DNA from: JALZVT01 sp039029135
GTDB lineage: Bacteria > Pseudomonadota > Gammaproteobacteria > Pseudomonadales > Azotimanducaceae
Length of the DNA stretch: 64,000 nt
Assembly (NCBI GenBank): GCA_039029135.1
Contig: JBCCGT010000007.1
Span: 62,001-126,000 of the forward strand
Direction of reading: 5' to 3'
The position numbers and the translations under genes are program-made. Numbering within the stretch: position 1 is the first letter of the stretch; every line of letters starts with the position of its first letter. The notes under the pieces were generated by a model. It saw only the letters and a program-made list of their open reading frames with translations, ran no database searches and was not told the DNA's origin. Of the stretch, positions 1 through 10,000 are shown piece by piece.

Positions 1-117
1 TTCGCCGAGCTGTGCATGCAGGAAATTCTGAAGTTTCCTGGCGTTGCACACGTCGAATCGGCGTTCAGCCTGAAGGCCATCAAGTCGTCGCACGCGCTAC
101 CCATCACAGCATCCTAA
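1..117 (+). CDS. Lrp/AsnC-family transcriptional regulator, C-terminal end only
   Basis: An open frame runs from base 1 to a TAA at 115-117 and encodes 38 residues. The segment 'VESAFSLKAIKSSHALPI' has the pattern of the last strand and tail of the Lrp/AsnC effector domain (RAM/ACT-like), in which a V-x-S/T-x(4)-L-x(2)-I/V-K motif precedes a short proline-containing tail. The DNA-binding half lies outside the window. Such regulators often control a neighbouring amino-acid or organic-acid gene, so the lyase-like gene 91 bases downstream on the same strand could be a target. That link is inference. Confidence 0.6.
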   Translation, partial: FAELCMQEILKFPGVAHVESAFSLKAIKSSHALPITAS

Positions 118-208
118 GTGCCCGACCCGGGTGAGATCTGATACCACGCGCGACCTACGCTCACCGCAACAAATCGTCGACGTTCACCACCACAGAAGGA
201 TTCTGCTG

Positions 209-1030
209 ATGCCCACACAAGCCGAAAAGTGCCAGCGCTTCGCCGCCCTCCACGAGGCGACCGACGCCTTCATCATCGCCAACCCGTGGGATCCGGGCTC
301 GGCGCGCATGCTGCAGGGACTCGGCTTTAGCGCGCTCGCCACGACCAGCAGCGGCTTCGCGTTTACCCTGGGTAAGACCGACGGCGAACCCACGCTGGAA
401 GAGAAACTCGACCACTGCCGGGCGATCACGAGCGTCACCGACATACCCGTCAACGCCGATTTCGAAGACGGCTACGCGGTTGCTCCCAGCGATGTGGGAA
501 TCAACGTACGCGCGCTCGTCGAGACTGGCGTGGCCGGCTGTTCGATCGAGGATTTCGATCGCAGCTCGCAGCGACTGCTGGACTTCAACCTGGCCGTAGA
601 GCGCGTGCAGGCGGCGGCCGAGGCGGTCGCTGCGCTCGACTTTCCGTTCCAGTTGACGGCTCGCGCCGAACATCTGCTGCGGGCCAATCGCGATCTCGAC
701 GAGGTCATCCGCCGATTGCAGGCCTTCGAGGCGGCCGGCGCGAACGTCCTGTACGCGCCTGGCGTGCGCTCGCTCGAGGATCTGGCGACCGTGACGAGCG
801 CCATCGAAAAGCCGTTCAACGCCCTCGGCGTGATGATTCCGGGCGCCACGCTCGCCGACATGCAGGCGGCCGGCGCGCAAAGGATCAGCATCGGCGGTGC
901 CCTACCCTATATCGGCGCGAAGCCGATCCTGGATAGCTGCGACGCAATGCTGAACGACGGTCGCTTCGACTGGGTTGCGAACATGGCCGACGCCGGGCGC
1001 CTGGCGGCGCTGATGAAGAGCCCGCAGTAG
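209..1030 (+). CDS. isocitrate lyase / PEP mutase family protein
   Basis: This 273-residue protein belongs to the PEP mutase/isocitrate lyase superfamily, TIM-barrel enzymes that make or break C-C or C-P bonds next to a carboxylate, with Mg2+. Family marks are 'TTSSG' at about 45-49 (substrate loop), 'NADFEDGY' at about 82-89 and 'CSIEDFD' at about 111-117, which hold the metal-binding acids. The length fits the short 2-methylisocitrate lyase-like and oxaloacetate decarboxylase-like members. The ATG at 209 is chosen because AGAAGGA lies about 10 bases upstream; the GTG at 131 adds 26 residues unlike the family. The exact substrate cannot be told. It converges with the next gene. Confidence 0.85.
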   Translation: MPTQAEKCQRFAALHEATDAFIIANPWDPGSARMLQGLGFSALATTSSGFAFTLGKTDGEPTLEEKLDHCRAITSVTDIPVNADFEDGYAVAPSDVGINVRALVETGVAGCSIEDFDRSSQRLLDFNLAVERVQAAAEAVAALDFPFQLTARAEHLLRANRDLDEVIRRLQAFEAAGANVLYAPGVRSLEDLATVTSAIEKPFNALGVMIPGATLADMQAAGAQRISIGGALPYIGAKPILDSCDAMLNDGRFDWVANMADAGRLAALMKSPQ

Positions 1031-1055
1031 CGCGCGGAACGAAGCGCGTCCCGCC

Positions 1056-2519
1056 TCACGTCAGGTAGCTCGCCGCGGGATCTATCGGCCACAGCGGCTG
1101 CGCCGCTGTGGCGTGCTCGAACACCGTCACGTCGTGCGTCGACAGACCGGGCGGATCGGCGGTCACGATCGCTCCGGCGAGCGCCTCGAAGCCGGCACGA
1201 AAGTGATTGGATGACTTCAGCGCGACGATGTCGTAGTCCCGCACATCGATGCCCACCGCCAGAAACGGCCCGACGTCGAACGTCTGCGAGCGTCGCGATG
1301 CGACGATGATGTCGATGCCGTCGACGACCAGCCGCGCGAGGGGTCCGAGATTCAACGGCGCCCCCTTCGCCATCGCCAGCATGGTCAGTCGACCGTCGTG
1401 CAGCGACTTGACGTAGGCGTTCAGCGCCAGCGGCGCGCCGTGCAGATCATCGGTCTTCCCGCCGAGCAGCCCGTCGATCGTTTGGCCGACGCCGGCGCGG
1501 TGCGCCTGTCCGGCGACCTCCGGATCGACGATGAAGCCGAAGGTGGCGTTCTGCAGCCCCGCCTCCAGCATCGCCCGCAGCAGGTGGGTGCCGTCGCCCG
1601 GCGTTCCGCCGCCGCAGTTATCCGAGGTCTCGTTGATCACCACGGGACGCGCCGCGAGCGATTGCGCCCGCGCCACCGCAGCCGCGGCGCTCAGCCGCTC
1701 CGGCAGAAACTCGCCGCGGCGCGCCCACAGGGTACGAGCCAGGCGACGCGCGATGTCACGCGCCGCCTCACGATCGCCGCGGGTCGTCACCACGATCTGG
1801 CTGCCGGCCTGCGGCACGTCCGCGTAGGGAAAGCCGTGAAACCAGCTCACGTCGATGACGTCCGAGTCGTTCTCGGCCGCGAGCACCTCCGCGAGAAAGG
1901 CCTCGCCCACGCCGTGGAAGGTCGTCGTTGTCGGCAGCAGCACGGGCACGGCCTCGACGTGAATGGTCGGCCGAAACGCGTCCGTCAGCATCGCGGCAAT
2001 GAGGTCGATCGCCTCGATAGCGCGCAGGTGCAGATCGATGTGCGGGTACTGGTGACAGGCGAAGACGCCGTCGAGCGCATCGGCCATCTCCTGGGTGACG
2101 TTGCCGTGTAAATCGAACACGGCAACCACCGGCACAGCTTCGCCGACCAGCCGCCGCACCGCGCGCGCCAGATCGCCCTCGAGATCGGGGATGGCCTCGA
2201 CCACGCCGGCGCCGTGCAGGCTCAGGAAGACGGCGTCAAGCGGGCCGGCGGCTTCGAGGCCGTCGAGAATGTCCTGCTTGAACCCCGCGTAGGCCGAGGC
2301 CTCAATGGTGCCGCTGGGCTGAGCGCCGGCGACGAGAATAGGCACCGCCTCGAAGCCACGCTCCGCGCAGGCGTCGAGCGCGCCGCCGACATCGGTCTCG
2401 GTGCCGCGCCGCGCGAGCAGCCGCTCGCCCGTCAGGCGATAGAAATCGCCCGCGCCGGTCAGTCCCTGCGCGTAGGTATTGGTCTCGTGACTAATCCCCG
2501 CAATCGCGATCCGCGCCAC
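1056..2519 (-). CDS. M81 family metallopeptidase, MlrC-like
   Basis: A 487-residue protein of the MlrC family, named for the last enzyme of microcystin breakdown in sphingomonads and widespread in bacteria that do not degrade microcystin. The N terminus 'IAIAGISHETNTYA' has the expected His-Glu pair (about residues 10-12). 'FDLHGNV' and 'HQYPHIDLH' in the middle give further likely zinc ligands. Full length for the family, with an M81 N-terminal domain followed by the MlrC C-terminal domain. Its tail lies 25 bases from the end of the convergent lyase-like gene. A hydrolase of small peptides or amides is the safest reading. Confidence 0.88.
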   Translation of the reverse strand: MARIAIAGISHETNTYAQGLTGAGDFYRLTGERLLARRGTETDVGGALDACAERGFEAVPILVAGAQPSGTIEASAYAGFKQDILDGLEAAGPLDAVFLSLHGAGVVEAIPDLEGDLARAVRRLVGEAVPVVAVFDLHGNVTQEMADALDGVFACHQYPHIDLHLRAIEAIDLIAAMLTDAFRPTIHVEAVPVLLPTTTTFHGVGEAFLAEVLAAENDSDVIDVSWFHGFPYADVPQAGSQIVVTTRGDREAARDIARRLARTLWARRGEFLPERLSAAAAVARAQSLAARPVVINETSDNCGGGTPGDGTHLLRAMLEAGLQNATFGFIVDPEVAGQAHRAGVGQTIDGLLGGKTDDLHGAPLALNAYVKSLHDGRLTMLAMAKGAPLNLGPLARLVVDGIDIIVASRRSQTFDVGPFLAVGIDVRDYDIVALKSSNHFRAGFEALAGAIVTADPPGLSTHDVTVFEHATAAQPLWPIDPAASYLT

Positions 2520-2525
2520 TGTCGA

Positions 2526-2927
2526 TCACGCCGGATCGAGGCGCAGCAGTCGCCGTGGCGGGAAACCCGTGAGCAGCTTGATGATGGGCCCCAATGGGCG
2601 CGCCGCGTTGACGCGCTCAAACTCGGCCCCCTCGACGGGTACTGCCAGATAGGGTTCGGGGTCACCGTCGATGGACACGGTAATCGCAGGCATCGCCAGC
2701 GCGCGCCGATACCACGCACGCGGCCAGTGATTCACCGCGACATAGAGTCGTTCGTCGACGTGAATCTGTGTGACGACGCGCGGGTGCGCGGTGCCGTCCG
2801 CGTCGAACGTCTCGATCACCATCGTGTCCGCAGACTCTGGCTGCGAAATGCCGATCAGCGTCTCGAAGGCGATCACCAGCAGCGCATAGACGCCAACGAC
2901 AATCGCGACAACTTTCAGAGCTTTCAT
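2526..2927 (-). CDS. membrane-anchored nitroreductase/deazaflavin-oxidoreductase-like small protein
   Basis: A 133-residue protein. Residues 4-25 form one hydrophobic segment, probably a membrane anchor or uncleaved signal. The remainder ('RVVTQIHVDERLYVAVNHWPRAWYRRAL...PAITVSIDGDP') resembles the split-barrel FMN/F420-binding fold of the DUF385 nitroreductase group, with the R-W-Y-R-L-L-like helix those proteins carry. It stops 6 bases before the ATG of the MlrC-like gene on the same strand, so the two probably form an operon. Function unknown; the fold call is from pattern only. Confidence 0.6.
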   Translation of the reverse strand: MKALKVVAIVVGVYALLVIAFETLIGISQPESADTMVIETFDADGTAHPRVVTQIHVDERLYVAVNHWPRAWYRRALAMPAITVSIDGDPEPYLAVPVEGAEFERVNAARPLGPIIKLLTGFPPRRLLRLDPA

Positions 2928-3108
2928 AACGACCTCCCGACAACGGTCACCAGCCTAACCCACCCAAGGTTGTCCAGAGAAGCGCGCTGACATAGACCGC
3001 CGCGCGGGCACAGTAGGGACCGTTGTTGCAAGGCCACCGGTTCCGCTAACGTGGCGGCCTTACGGGGACAGTTCCCATCGCGACACATCGGTCCGAGGCC
3101 GCTCGAAG

Positions 3109-3690
3109 TTGAACGCCAAGCATGCCCTGCGCCAGGTGCACCACTGGATCACGCCGCTGATCCTGCTGCCCCTCGGCATTGTGGTCTGCACGGGCCTGCT
3201 GCTGCTCGTTAAAAAAGACTTCGATTGGATCCAGCCTCCAACCCAGAAGAGCGATCGACCGCGCGAGGTCTCGCAGCTCAGCCTAGAGGAGCTGTTTGCG
3301 GCCGCGAAAGGGGTTCCGGCGCTGGAGCTCGGCGACTGGGCGTCGCTCGACCGCGTCGACGTCAGGCCCGACAAAGGTATCGTGAAGTTCGTCGCGAGCA
3401 ATCGTTGGGAGGCGCAGATCGACGCGCACACCGGCGAGGTACTGCAGGTCGCCTATCGACGCTCGGACCTGATCGAGTCGCTGCACGACGGCTCGTTCTT
3501 CGCAGACTGGACGAAACACTACGTCTTCCTGCCCGCCGGCGTGATGCTGCTGGTGCTGTGGTTGACGGGCATGTATTTGTTCACGATTACGCAGGCCGCC
3601 CGTCTGCGCAAAGACAGACGGCTGCAAACGCGCAGACGGGAGAGCGCAACCCCTGCTCTCCTCGAGCGTGGGGGTCATCGATCAAAGTGA
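3109..3690 (+). CDS. PepSY domain membrane protein
   Basis: A 193-residue protein with an N-terminal membrane segment ('HHWITPLILLPLGIVVCTGLLLLV', about 11-34), a soluble PepSY-like middle ('IVKFVASNRWEAQIDAHTGEVLQVAYR', about 90-116) and a second membrane segment (about 141-160, 'VFLPAGVMLLVLWLTGMYLF'). This layout matches short PepSY-associated TM proteins, whose family is linked to protease inhibition and metal or redox functions in the envelope. The start is a TTG at 3109 with no strong ribosome site, so it is uncertain. It ends 53 bases before the first BNR gene and may be co-transcribed with it. Confidence 0.75.
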   Translation: MNAKHALRQVHHWITPLILLPLGIVVCTGLLLLVKKDFDWIQPPTQKSDRPREVSQLSLEELFAAAKGVPALELGDWASLDRVDVRPDKGIVKFVASNRWEAQIDAHTGEVLQVAYRRSDLIESLHDGSFFADWTKHYVFLPAGVMLLVLWLTGMYLFTITQAARLRKDRRLQTRRRESATPALLERGGHRSK

Positions 3691-3743
3691 TGACAGATTG
3701 CGCGATCACAAGTCGCGACCAACAGACACCGGAAGGTCCAACC

Positions 3744-6700
3744 ATGAAGCCAAAACCCATTCACGCGATCTCGCTGGCCATGCTGCTGCTCGCATTCCCG
3801 TGGTCGCTGCCCGACGCCCAGGCGGCAGAGGACGACGCCCAACCCTGGTCGGCCGCGACCTTCAAGGGGCTCGCGCTGCGCAATATCGGCCCAGCGTTCA
3901 TGTCGGGGCGCATCGCCCACATCGAGATCGTCCCGGACGATCCCGCCACCTGGTATGTCGCCGTGGGCTCGGGCGGCGTGTGGAAGACCGACAACGCCGG
4001 CACCACCTGGACGCCGATCTTCGACGACGAGTCGTCGTACTCCATCGGCACCCTGGCGCTCGATCCCAACAACGCGGCCAGCATCTGGGTGGGGACCGGA
4101 GAAAACGTCGGCGGGCGCCACGTGGGTTTTGGCGACGGCGTCTACCATTCATCAGACGGCGGCGTAACCTGGCAGCAGCGCGGGCTGGCGGCGTCCGAGC
4201 ACATCTCGAAGATCATCGTCCATCCAGAGAATCCGCAGATCGTCTGGGTCGCAGCCCAAGGGCCGCTGTGGTCAAAGGGCGGTGAGCGCGGCGTCTACAA
4301 GACGACCGACGGCGGCGAAACCTGGCGCCAGGTGCTGGCCGGCGGACCCTGGACCGGGGCCACGGATCTGCTGATCGATCCCAGCAACCCCGACCGCCTG
4401 TACGCCGCCACCTGGCAACACCACCGCACGGTCGCGGCTTACATCGGCGGCGGCCCGGAGTCCGGCATCCATCGCTCGACGGACGGCGGCGTGACCTGGA
4501 TCGCGCTCAAGACCGGCCTGCCGAAAGACGTGAACGTCGGCAAGATCGGCCTGGCGCTGTCGCCGCAGCAGCCGAACGTCGTCTATGCCGCGATCGAACT
4601 CGACAATCGCACGGGCGGCATCTGGCGCTCGACCGATCGCGGCGCCTCCTGGGAGAAGCGCTCCGACATGGTCAGCGGCGGCACGGGCCCCCACTACTAC
4701 CAGGAGCTATACGCGAGCCCGCACCGGTTCGACCAGCTCTATCTCATGAACAATACGACGCAGGTCTCCGAAGACGGCGGCAAGACGTGGCGTGCCATCA
4801 ACAACGAGTACAAGCACGTCGACGACCACGCGATCGCCTTTCGACCGGACGATCCGGACTATCTGATGATCGGTTCCGACGGCGGCCTGTACGAAAGCTA
4901 CGACGGCGAGCGGAGCTGGCGCTTCATCGCCAACCTGCCGGTCACCCAGTTCTACAAGGTCGCGGCAGACGACAGCGAACCCTTCTATCAGGTCTATGGC
5001 GGTACCCAGGACAACTCGTCCCAAGGCGGCCCATCGCGCACCGACAACCGGCACGGCATTCGCAACTCGGACTGGTTCATCACGCTGTTCGCCGACGGCC
5101 ACCAGTCGGCGACGGAGCCGGGCAATCCCGACATCATGTACGCGGAATGGCAGGAAGGTAATCTGGCGCGGGTTGATCGCACGACGGGCGAGGTCGTCCA
5201 CATCCAGCCGCAGGCCAAACCCGGCGACCCCGCCGAGCGCTTCAACTGGGACGCGCCGATTTATGTCAGCCGACACGACCCCAAGCGGCTGTACTTTGCC
5301 TCGCAGCGGCTGTGGCGCTCGGACGATCGCGGCGATAGCTGGCAGGCGATCTCCGGCGATCTGACGCGCGATCAGAATCGCGAGCGCCTGCCGCTCATGG
5401 ATCGCCAGTGGTCGCTGGAAGCGCCGTGGGATCTGGGCGCGATGTCCCAGTACAACACCATCACGTCGATCGGCGAATCGCCCGTCGACGCGAACGTGCT
5501 CTACGTCGGCACGGACGACGGACTGATCCAGAGCACCCGCGACGGCGGCAAGAGTTGGACACGGCTGGAGGTCGGTCGACTACCGGGCGTGCCCGCCACC
5601 GCCTTCGTCAACGACATACGCGCCGACCTGTTCGACGCCAACACGGTTTACGTTGCGCTCGACAATCACAAGTACGGCGACTACACCCCCTATCTGCTGA
5701 AAAGCACCAACGGCGGCCGCAGCTTTCGCAGCATCCGCGGCGACCTGCCCGATCGTCATCTCGTCTGGCGCGTCGTGCAGGACCATGTACAGCCCAACCT
5801 GCTGTTTACCGCGACGGAGTACGGCCTGTTCTTCACCGTGGACGGTGGCAAGCAGTGGCTGCAACTGCAGGGCGGCGCTCCGACGATCGCGTTTCGCGAC
5901 GTCATCATCCAGCGTCGCGAACAGGATCTCGTCGCCGCCTCCTTCGGCCGCGGCATCTTCATCCTCGACGACTACACGCCGCTGCGTGAGCTAACGCCCG
6001 CAGCCGTGAATCAGAACGCCCTGCTGTTTCCAACGCGCCGCGCCTGGTGGTACATCGAGCGCCATCCGCTGGGTTTCTCGGAGGGCGCCTCCCAGGGACA
6101 CGGCCTCTACCGCGCGCCCAACCCGCCGTTCGGCGCCGTGTTCACCTACTATCTGAAGGAGGGCCTGCAGACCCAGGCCGAGGCGCGGCAGGCGGCAGAG
6201 AAGGCGGCAATCGACAAGGGCGCGGACACGCCGTTCCCCGGCTTCGACGTTGCCGAACGCGAGCGTCGGGAAGCCGAACCAGAGATCTATCTCACCGTGC
6301 GGGATGCCGGCGGCACCGTTGTTCGGCGCGTCCAGGGACCTATCGGCAAGGGCATCCATCGCGTGGCTTGGGATCTGCGTTTTCCGTCGGGTGCTGCGAT
6401 CGCCGTTGACCCCACCCGTCGGCCGACCGAAGAACGCCCCGCCACGGGCCATCTCGCCGCACCGGGGACCTACACGGTCGCCCTGTACCAGCGGGTGAAT
6501 GGCGTGACGACCGAACTCGCGTCGCCACAGCCGTTCGAGGTGCAGCGCCTGCGGCGCGGCGCCCTGCCCGGCGCCGAACCCGAGGCGGTCGTCGCGTTCT
6601 GGAGCCGACTGGCAGAGACGCAGAGAAACATCAGCGCAGCCAGCCAGGTCATCGAAGGACTCAAATCGAGGCTGGAGCTTATGCAGCAGGCAATCGGGCG

Positions 6701-7067
6701 CGCGCACGGCAGCCCGGCTGCGCTCGACGCCGCCGACGCCCAATGGCATGAAGTGCGCGAGGCGCTGTTTGCAATCGAAGCGCGTCTCGGCGGCAACACG
6801 GCGCAGCTCGAATTCGGCACCGCGGCGCCGGCGAGCATCCGCTCGCGACTCGGGCGGGTGCTGATGGGAACCGGCAACTCGACCTATGGACCGACGGCAA
6901 CCCACGAAGCGCAGCTCGGCTACGCGGAGGCCGACTATCGATCCGTCGCGGCCGAGCTCGCACGCCTGCAGGACGAGCGCTTCCCCGCGCTCGAAGCTGC
7001 GCTCGACGCGGCGGGCGCCCCCTGGACACCCGGATCGCGCCTGCCCCGCGCCCGGGCCACCCAATAA
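3744..7067 (+). CDS. secreted BNR/VPS10-like beta-propeller protein, copy 1
   Basis: A 1,107-residue exported protein. A signal peptide covers about 1-28 ('AISLAMLLLAFPWSLPDAQA'). About eleven BNR/Asp-box motifs (S/T-x-D-x-G-x-T/S-W), for example 'KTDNAGTTW', 'STDGGVTW', 'SEDGGKTW' and 'SDDRGDSW', span about 70-700 and predict two stacked propellers of the sortilin/VPS10 type. A C-terminal region (about 760-1107) has a beta-rich part and a helical part. I see no sialidase catalytic set, so 'glycosidase' would be over-reading. The ATG at 3744 is preferred because GGAAGG lies 8 bases upstream and the signal peptide begins there, although the frame is open further upstream. A paralogue follows 21 bases later. 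Confidence 0.88.
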   Translation: MKPKPIHAISLAMLLLAFPWSLPDAQAAEDDAQPWSAATFKGLALRNIGPAFMSGRIAHIEIVPDDPATWYVAVGSGGVWKTDNAGTTWTPIFDDESSYSIGTLALDPNNAASIWVGTGENVGGRHVGFGDGVYHSSDGGVTWQQRGLAASEHISKIIVHPENPQIVWVAAQGPLWSKGGERGVYKTTDGGETWRQVLAGGPWTGATDLLIDPSNPDRLYAATWQHHRTVAAYIGGGPESGIHRSTDGGVTWIALKTGLPKDVNVGKIGLALSPQQPNVVYAAIELDNRTGGIWRSTDRGASWEKRSDMVSGGTGPHYYQELYASPHRFDQLYLMNNTTQVSEDGGKTWRAINNEYKHVDDHAIAFRPDDPDYLMIGSDGGLYESYDGERSWRFIANLPVTQFYKVAADDSEPFYQVYGGTQDNSSQGGPSRTDNRHGIRNSDWFITLFADGHQSATEPGNPDIMYAEWQEGNLARVDRTTGEVVHIQPQAKPGDPAERFNWDAPIYVSRHDPKRLYFASQRLWRSDDRGDSWQAISGDLTRDQNRERLPLMDRQWSLEAPWDLGAMSQYNTITSIGESPVDANVLYVGTDDGLIQSTRDGGKSWTRLEVGRLPGVPATAFVNDIRADLFDANTVYVALDNHKYGDYTPYLLKSTNGGRSFRSIRGDLPDRHLVWRVVQDHVQPNLLFTATEYGLFFTVDGGKQWLQLQGGAPTIAFRDVIIQRREQDLVAASFGRGIFILDDYTPLRELTPAAVNQNALLFPTRRAWWYIERHPLGFSEGASQGHGLYRAPNPPFGAVFTYYLKEGLQTQAEARQAAEKAAIDKGADTPFPGFDVAERERREAEPEIYLTVRDAGGTVVRRVQGPIGKGIHRVAWDLRFPSGAAIAVDPTRRPTEERPATGHLAAPGTYTVALYQRVNGVTTELASPQPFEVQRLRRGALPGAEPEAVVAFWSRLAETQRNISAASQVIEGLKSRLELMQQAIGRAHGSPAALDAADAQWHEVREALFAIEARLGGNTAQLEFGTAAPASIRSRLGRVLMGTGNSTYGPTATHEAQLGYAEADYRSVAAELARLQDERFPALEAALDAAGAPWTPGSRLPRARATQ

Positions 7068-7088
7068 GAACAACAACGAGGCTCGATC

Positions 7089-10000
7089 ATGGTTCACCAC
7101 ACGAAAAAACCAGGCGTCGCGAGCCGCCTCGCGCGCCTGCTGCTGCCGCTCTGCCTCGCCGTGCCGGGACTCGTCCCCGCCGCGTTCGCCGACGACGACA
7201 AGCACCCGCTCGCGAGCCTGCCGCTGCGTCTTATCGGTCCCGCGTATCCATCGGGTCGGATCAGTGATTTCGCCTTTCACACGCCCTATCACTATCTCGT
7301 CGCCACGGCGTCGGGCGGGCTGTGGGAGACGACCAACGACGGCACCACCTGGCAGCCGCTGTTCGACGGCGAGGCGTCCTACGCGCTCGGCGTGGTGGAG
7401 ATCGATCCGAGCGATGCGCTCACCATCTGGGTGGGCAGCGGCGAAAACAACGCCCAGCGATCCGTCGCCTACGGCGACGGCGTCTACAGATCAACAGACG
7501 GCGGCAAGAGCTGGGACAACGTCGGGCTCAAGGACTCGGGACACATCTCCGCCATCTGGATCGACCCCGCCGACGGCGCGCATGTGCTGGTCGCCGCGCA
7601 GGGTCCGCTGTGGAACGCAGGCGGCGATCGCGGCCTCTACGAGACCCGCGACGGCGGCGAGACCTGGCGGCGCATTCTGGAGATCGACGAACACACCGGG
7701 GTCAACGAGTTCATCGTCCATCCGGACAACCCGCAGGTGATCGTCGCCAGCAGCTATCAGCGCAGGCGCCACGTCTGGACGCTGATCAACGGCGGACCGG
7801 GATCCGGCATTCATCGCACCAGCGACGGCGGCAAGACCTGGCAACGCATCAAGGGCGCGCTGCCGAAGGATCACATGGGGCGCATCGGGCTGGCGGCCGC
7901 GCCGTCCAGCCCCGCGCGGCTGTACGCGATCATCGAAGCGAACGACGACGAGAAGGGCGTGTATCGCAGCGACGACTTCGGCCAGAGCTGGAAGAAGCGT
8001 TCCGACCATCTGACCACTAGCCCGCAGTATTACAACGAGTTGGTCGTCGATCCGATGGATGCCGAGCGCGTGTACTCGCTCGACACGTTCACGTCGGTAT
8101 CGAACGACGGCGGCAAGACCTTCACGCCGCTGTCGACCAAGACCCGCCACGTCGACGATCACGCGCTGTGGATCAATCCCGCCAACACGAAGCACCTCGT
8201 CATCGGCGGCGACGGCGGCATCTACTCGAGCTGGGACCGCGGCCAGACCTGGCGGCACATCGACAACCTGCCGTTGACCCAGTTCTATCGCGCCCAGCCC
8301 GACAACGCCGAGCCCTTCTACAACGTCTGCGGCGGCACCCAGGACAACAACTCGCTGTGCGCACCCTCGCGCACCACCGTGACCCACGGCGTGACCAACG
8401 CCGACTGGACGATCATTCTCGGCGGTGACGGCTACAAGCCGCAGAGCGATCCGACCGACCCGAACATCATCTATACCCAGTACCAGTACGGCGGCCTCGC
8501 GCGCTACGACCGCCGCACCCAGGAACGTCTGTACATCACGCCGCTGCCGCCGCGCGGCGTCGCCAACTACAAGTGGAACTGGAACACGCCGCTGCTGATC
8601 AGCCCGCACAATCACAAGCGCATCTACTACGCGGCGGAGTATGTGTTTCGCTCCGACGATCGCGGCGATAGCTGGGAAATCATCAGTCCCGACCTGACGC
8701 GGCAGATCGATCGCAATCGGCTGGAGGTCATGGACCGCATCTGGAGCGTGGACTCGATCGCGAAGAACGATTCCACCTCGATCTTCGGCAGCATCATCGG
8801 TTTCAGCGAGAGTCCGGTACAGCCGGACCTGCTGTATGCGGGCACCGACGACGGGATCATCAGCGTATCCAGCGACGGCGGCGAGAACTGGTCGTCGGTG
8901 CGTCGCTTCCGCGGCGTGCCGGACATGTCGTTGGTCGAGGATCTGATCGCGTCCAGTCACAGCGCGGACGTCGCCTATGCGGTGTTCGATAACCACAAGC
9001 GCGGCGACTTTAAACCCTACGTCTACAAGACCAGCAACCAGGGTAAAACCTGGCAGCCCATCACCGGTAATCTGCCGAGCCGCGGTTCAGCGCACACGAT
9101 CGCGGAGGATCACGTCGATCCCAATCTGCTGTTTGTGGGTACGGAGTTCGGGCTGTACTTCAGCCAGGACGGCGGCGCGTCGTGGCACGAGCTGGACGGC
9201 CTGCCGACCATCGCGGTGCGCGACATCGAGATTCAACAACGAGAGAGCGATCTGGTGATCGCCACCTTCGGTCGCGGCATCTACATCCTGGACGACTACA
9301 GCCCGCTGCGCACCGCGGCGAGCCGCATTGACGCGTCGGCGGCGACGCTGTTTCCCGTCCGCGATAGCTGGCTGTACGTCGAGGGCGATCGCTGGGGCAC
9401 CAGCCGGGAACCGCAGGCCTACAACGGCGACGAGTTCTTCGTGACGCCCAATCCCGAGTACGGCGCGCGCCTCAGCTACTACCTGAAGGACGGGCTCGAA
9501 AGCCGGCAGGCCAAGCGGCGGGCGGCAGAGATCGAGCGCGAGAAGGACAAGGCCGATACGCCCTATCCCGACTGGGACACGCTGCGACGCGAGGACCAGG
9601 AACGGGAGCCATCGCTGGTGGCGGAGATCAGCGACGCCAGCGGCAGCGTCATTCGTCGGGTCGCGGGCAAGCACGGCAAGGGTTTGCAGCATCTGTACTG
9701 GGACATGCGCCTCGCGCCGCCCGATCCGGTGACGCTGACGGACGAGCCGCCCGGCCCCTGGTCGCGACCGCCCTACGGCCCCATGGCCCTGCCTGGCGAG
9801 TACAGCGCCCAGCTCGTCGCGCGCGTCGACGGGGTCTCGACGCCCATCGGCGACGCGCAGACGTTCCGCCTCAAGTCTTTGAACCTGAGCCCGGAGATCA
9901 CCCCGGACCGGGCCGCGCTGCAGAGCGCGCAGCTGGAGACCGCCGGGCTGTTGAAAGCCGTGACAGGCGCCAATCAACACGTTGCCGAACTGCGCGAGCG

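Noticed and set aside
3225..3743. 173-codon open extension upstream of the first BNR gene
   Set aside because: It overlaps the PepSY gene in another frame and shows no family match. The signal peptide and ribosome site fix the start at 3744.
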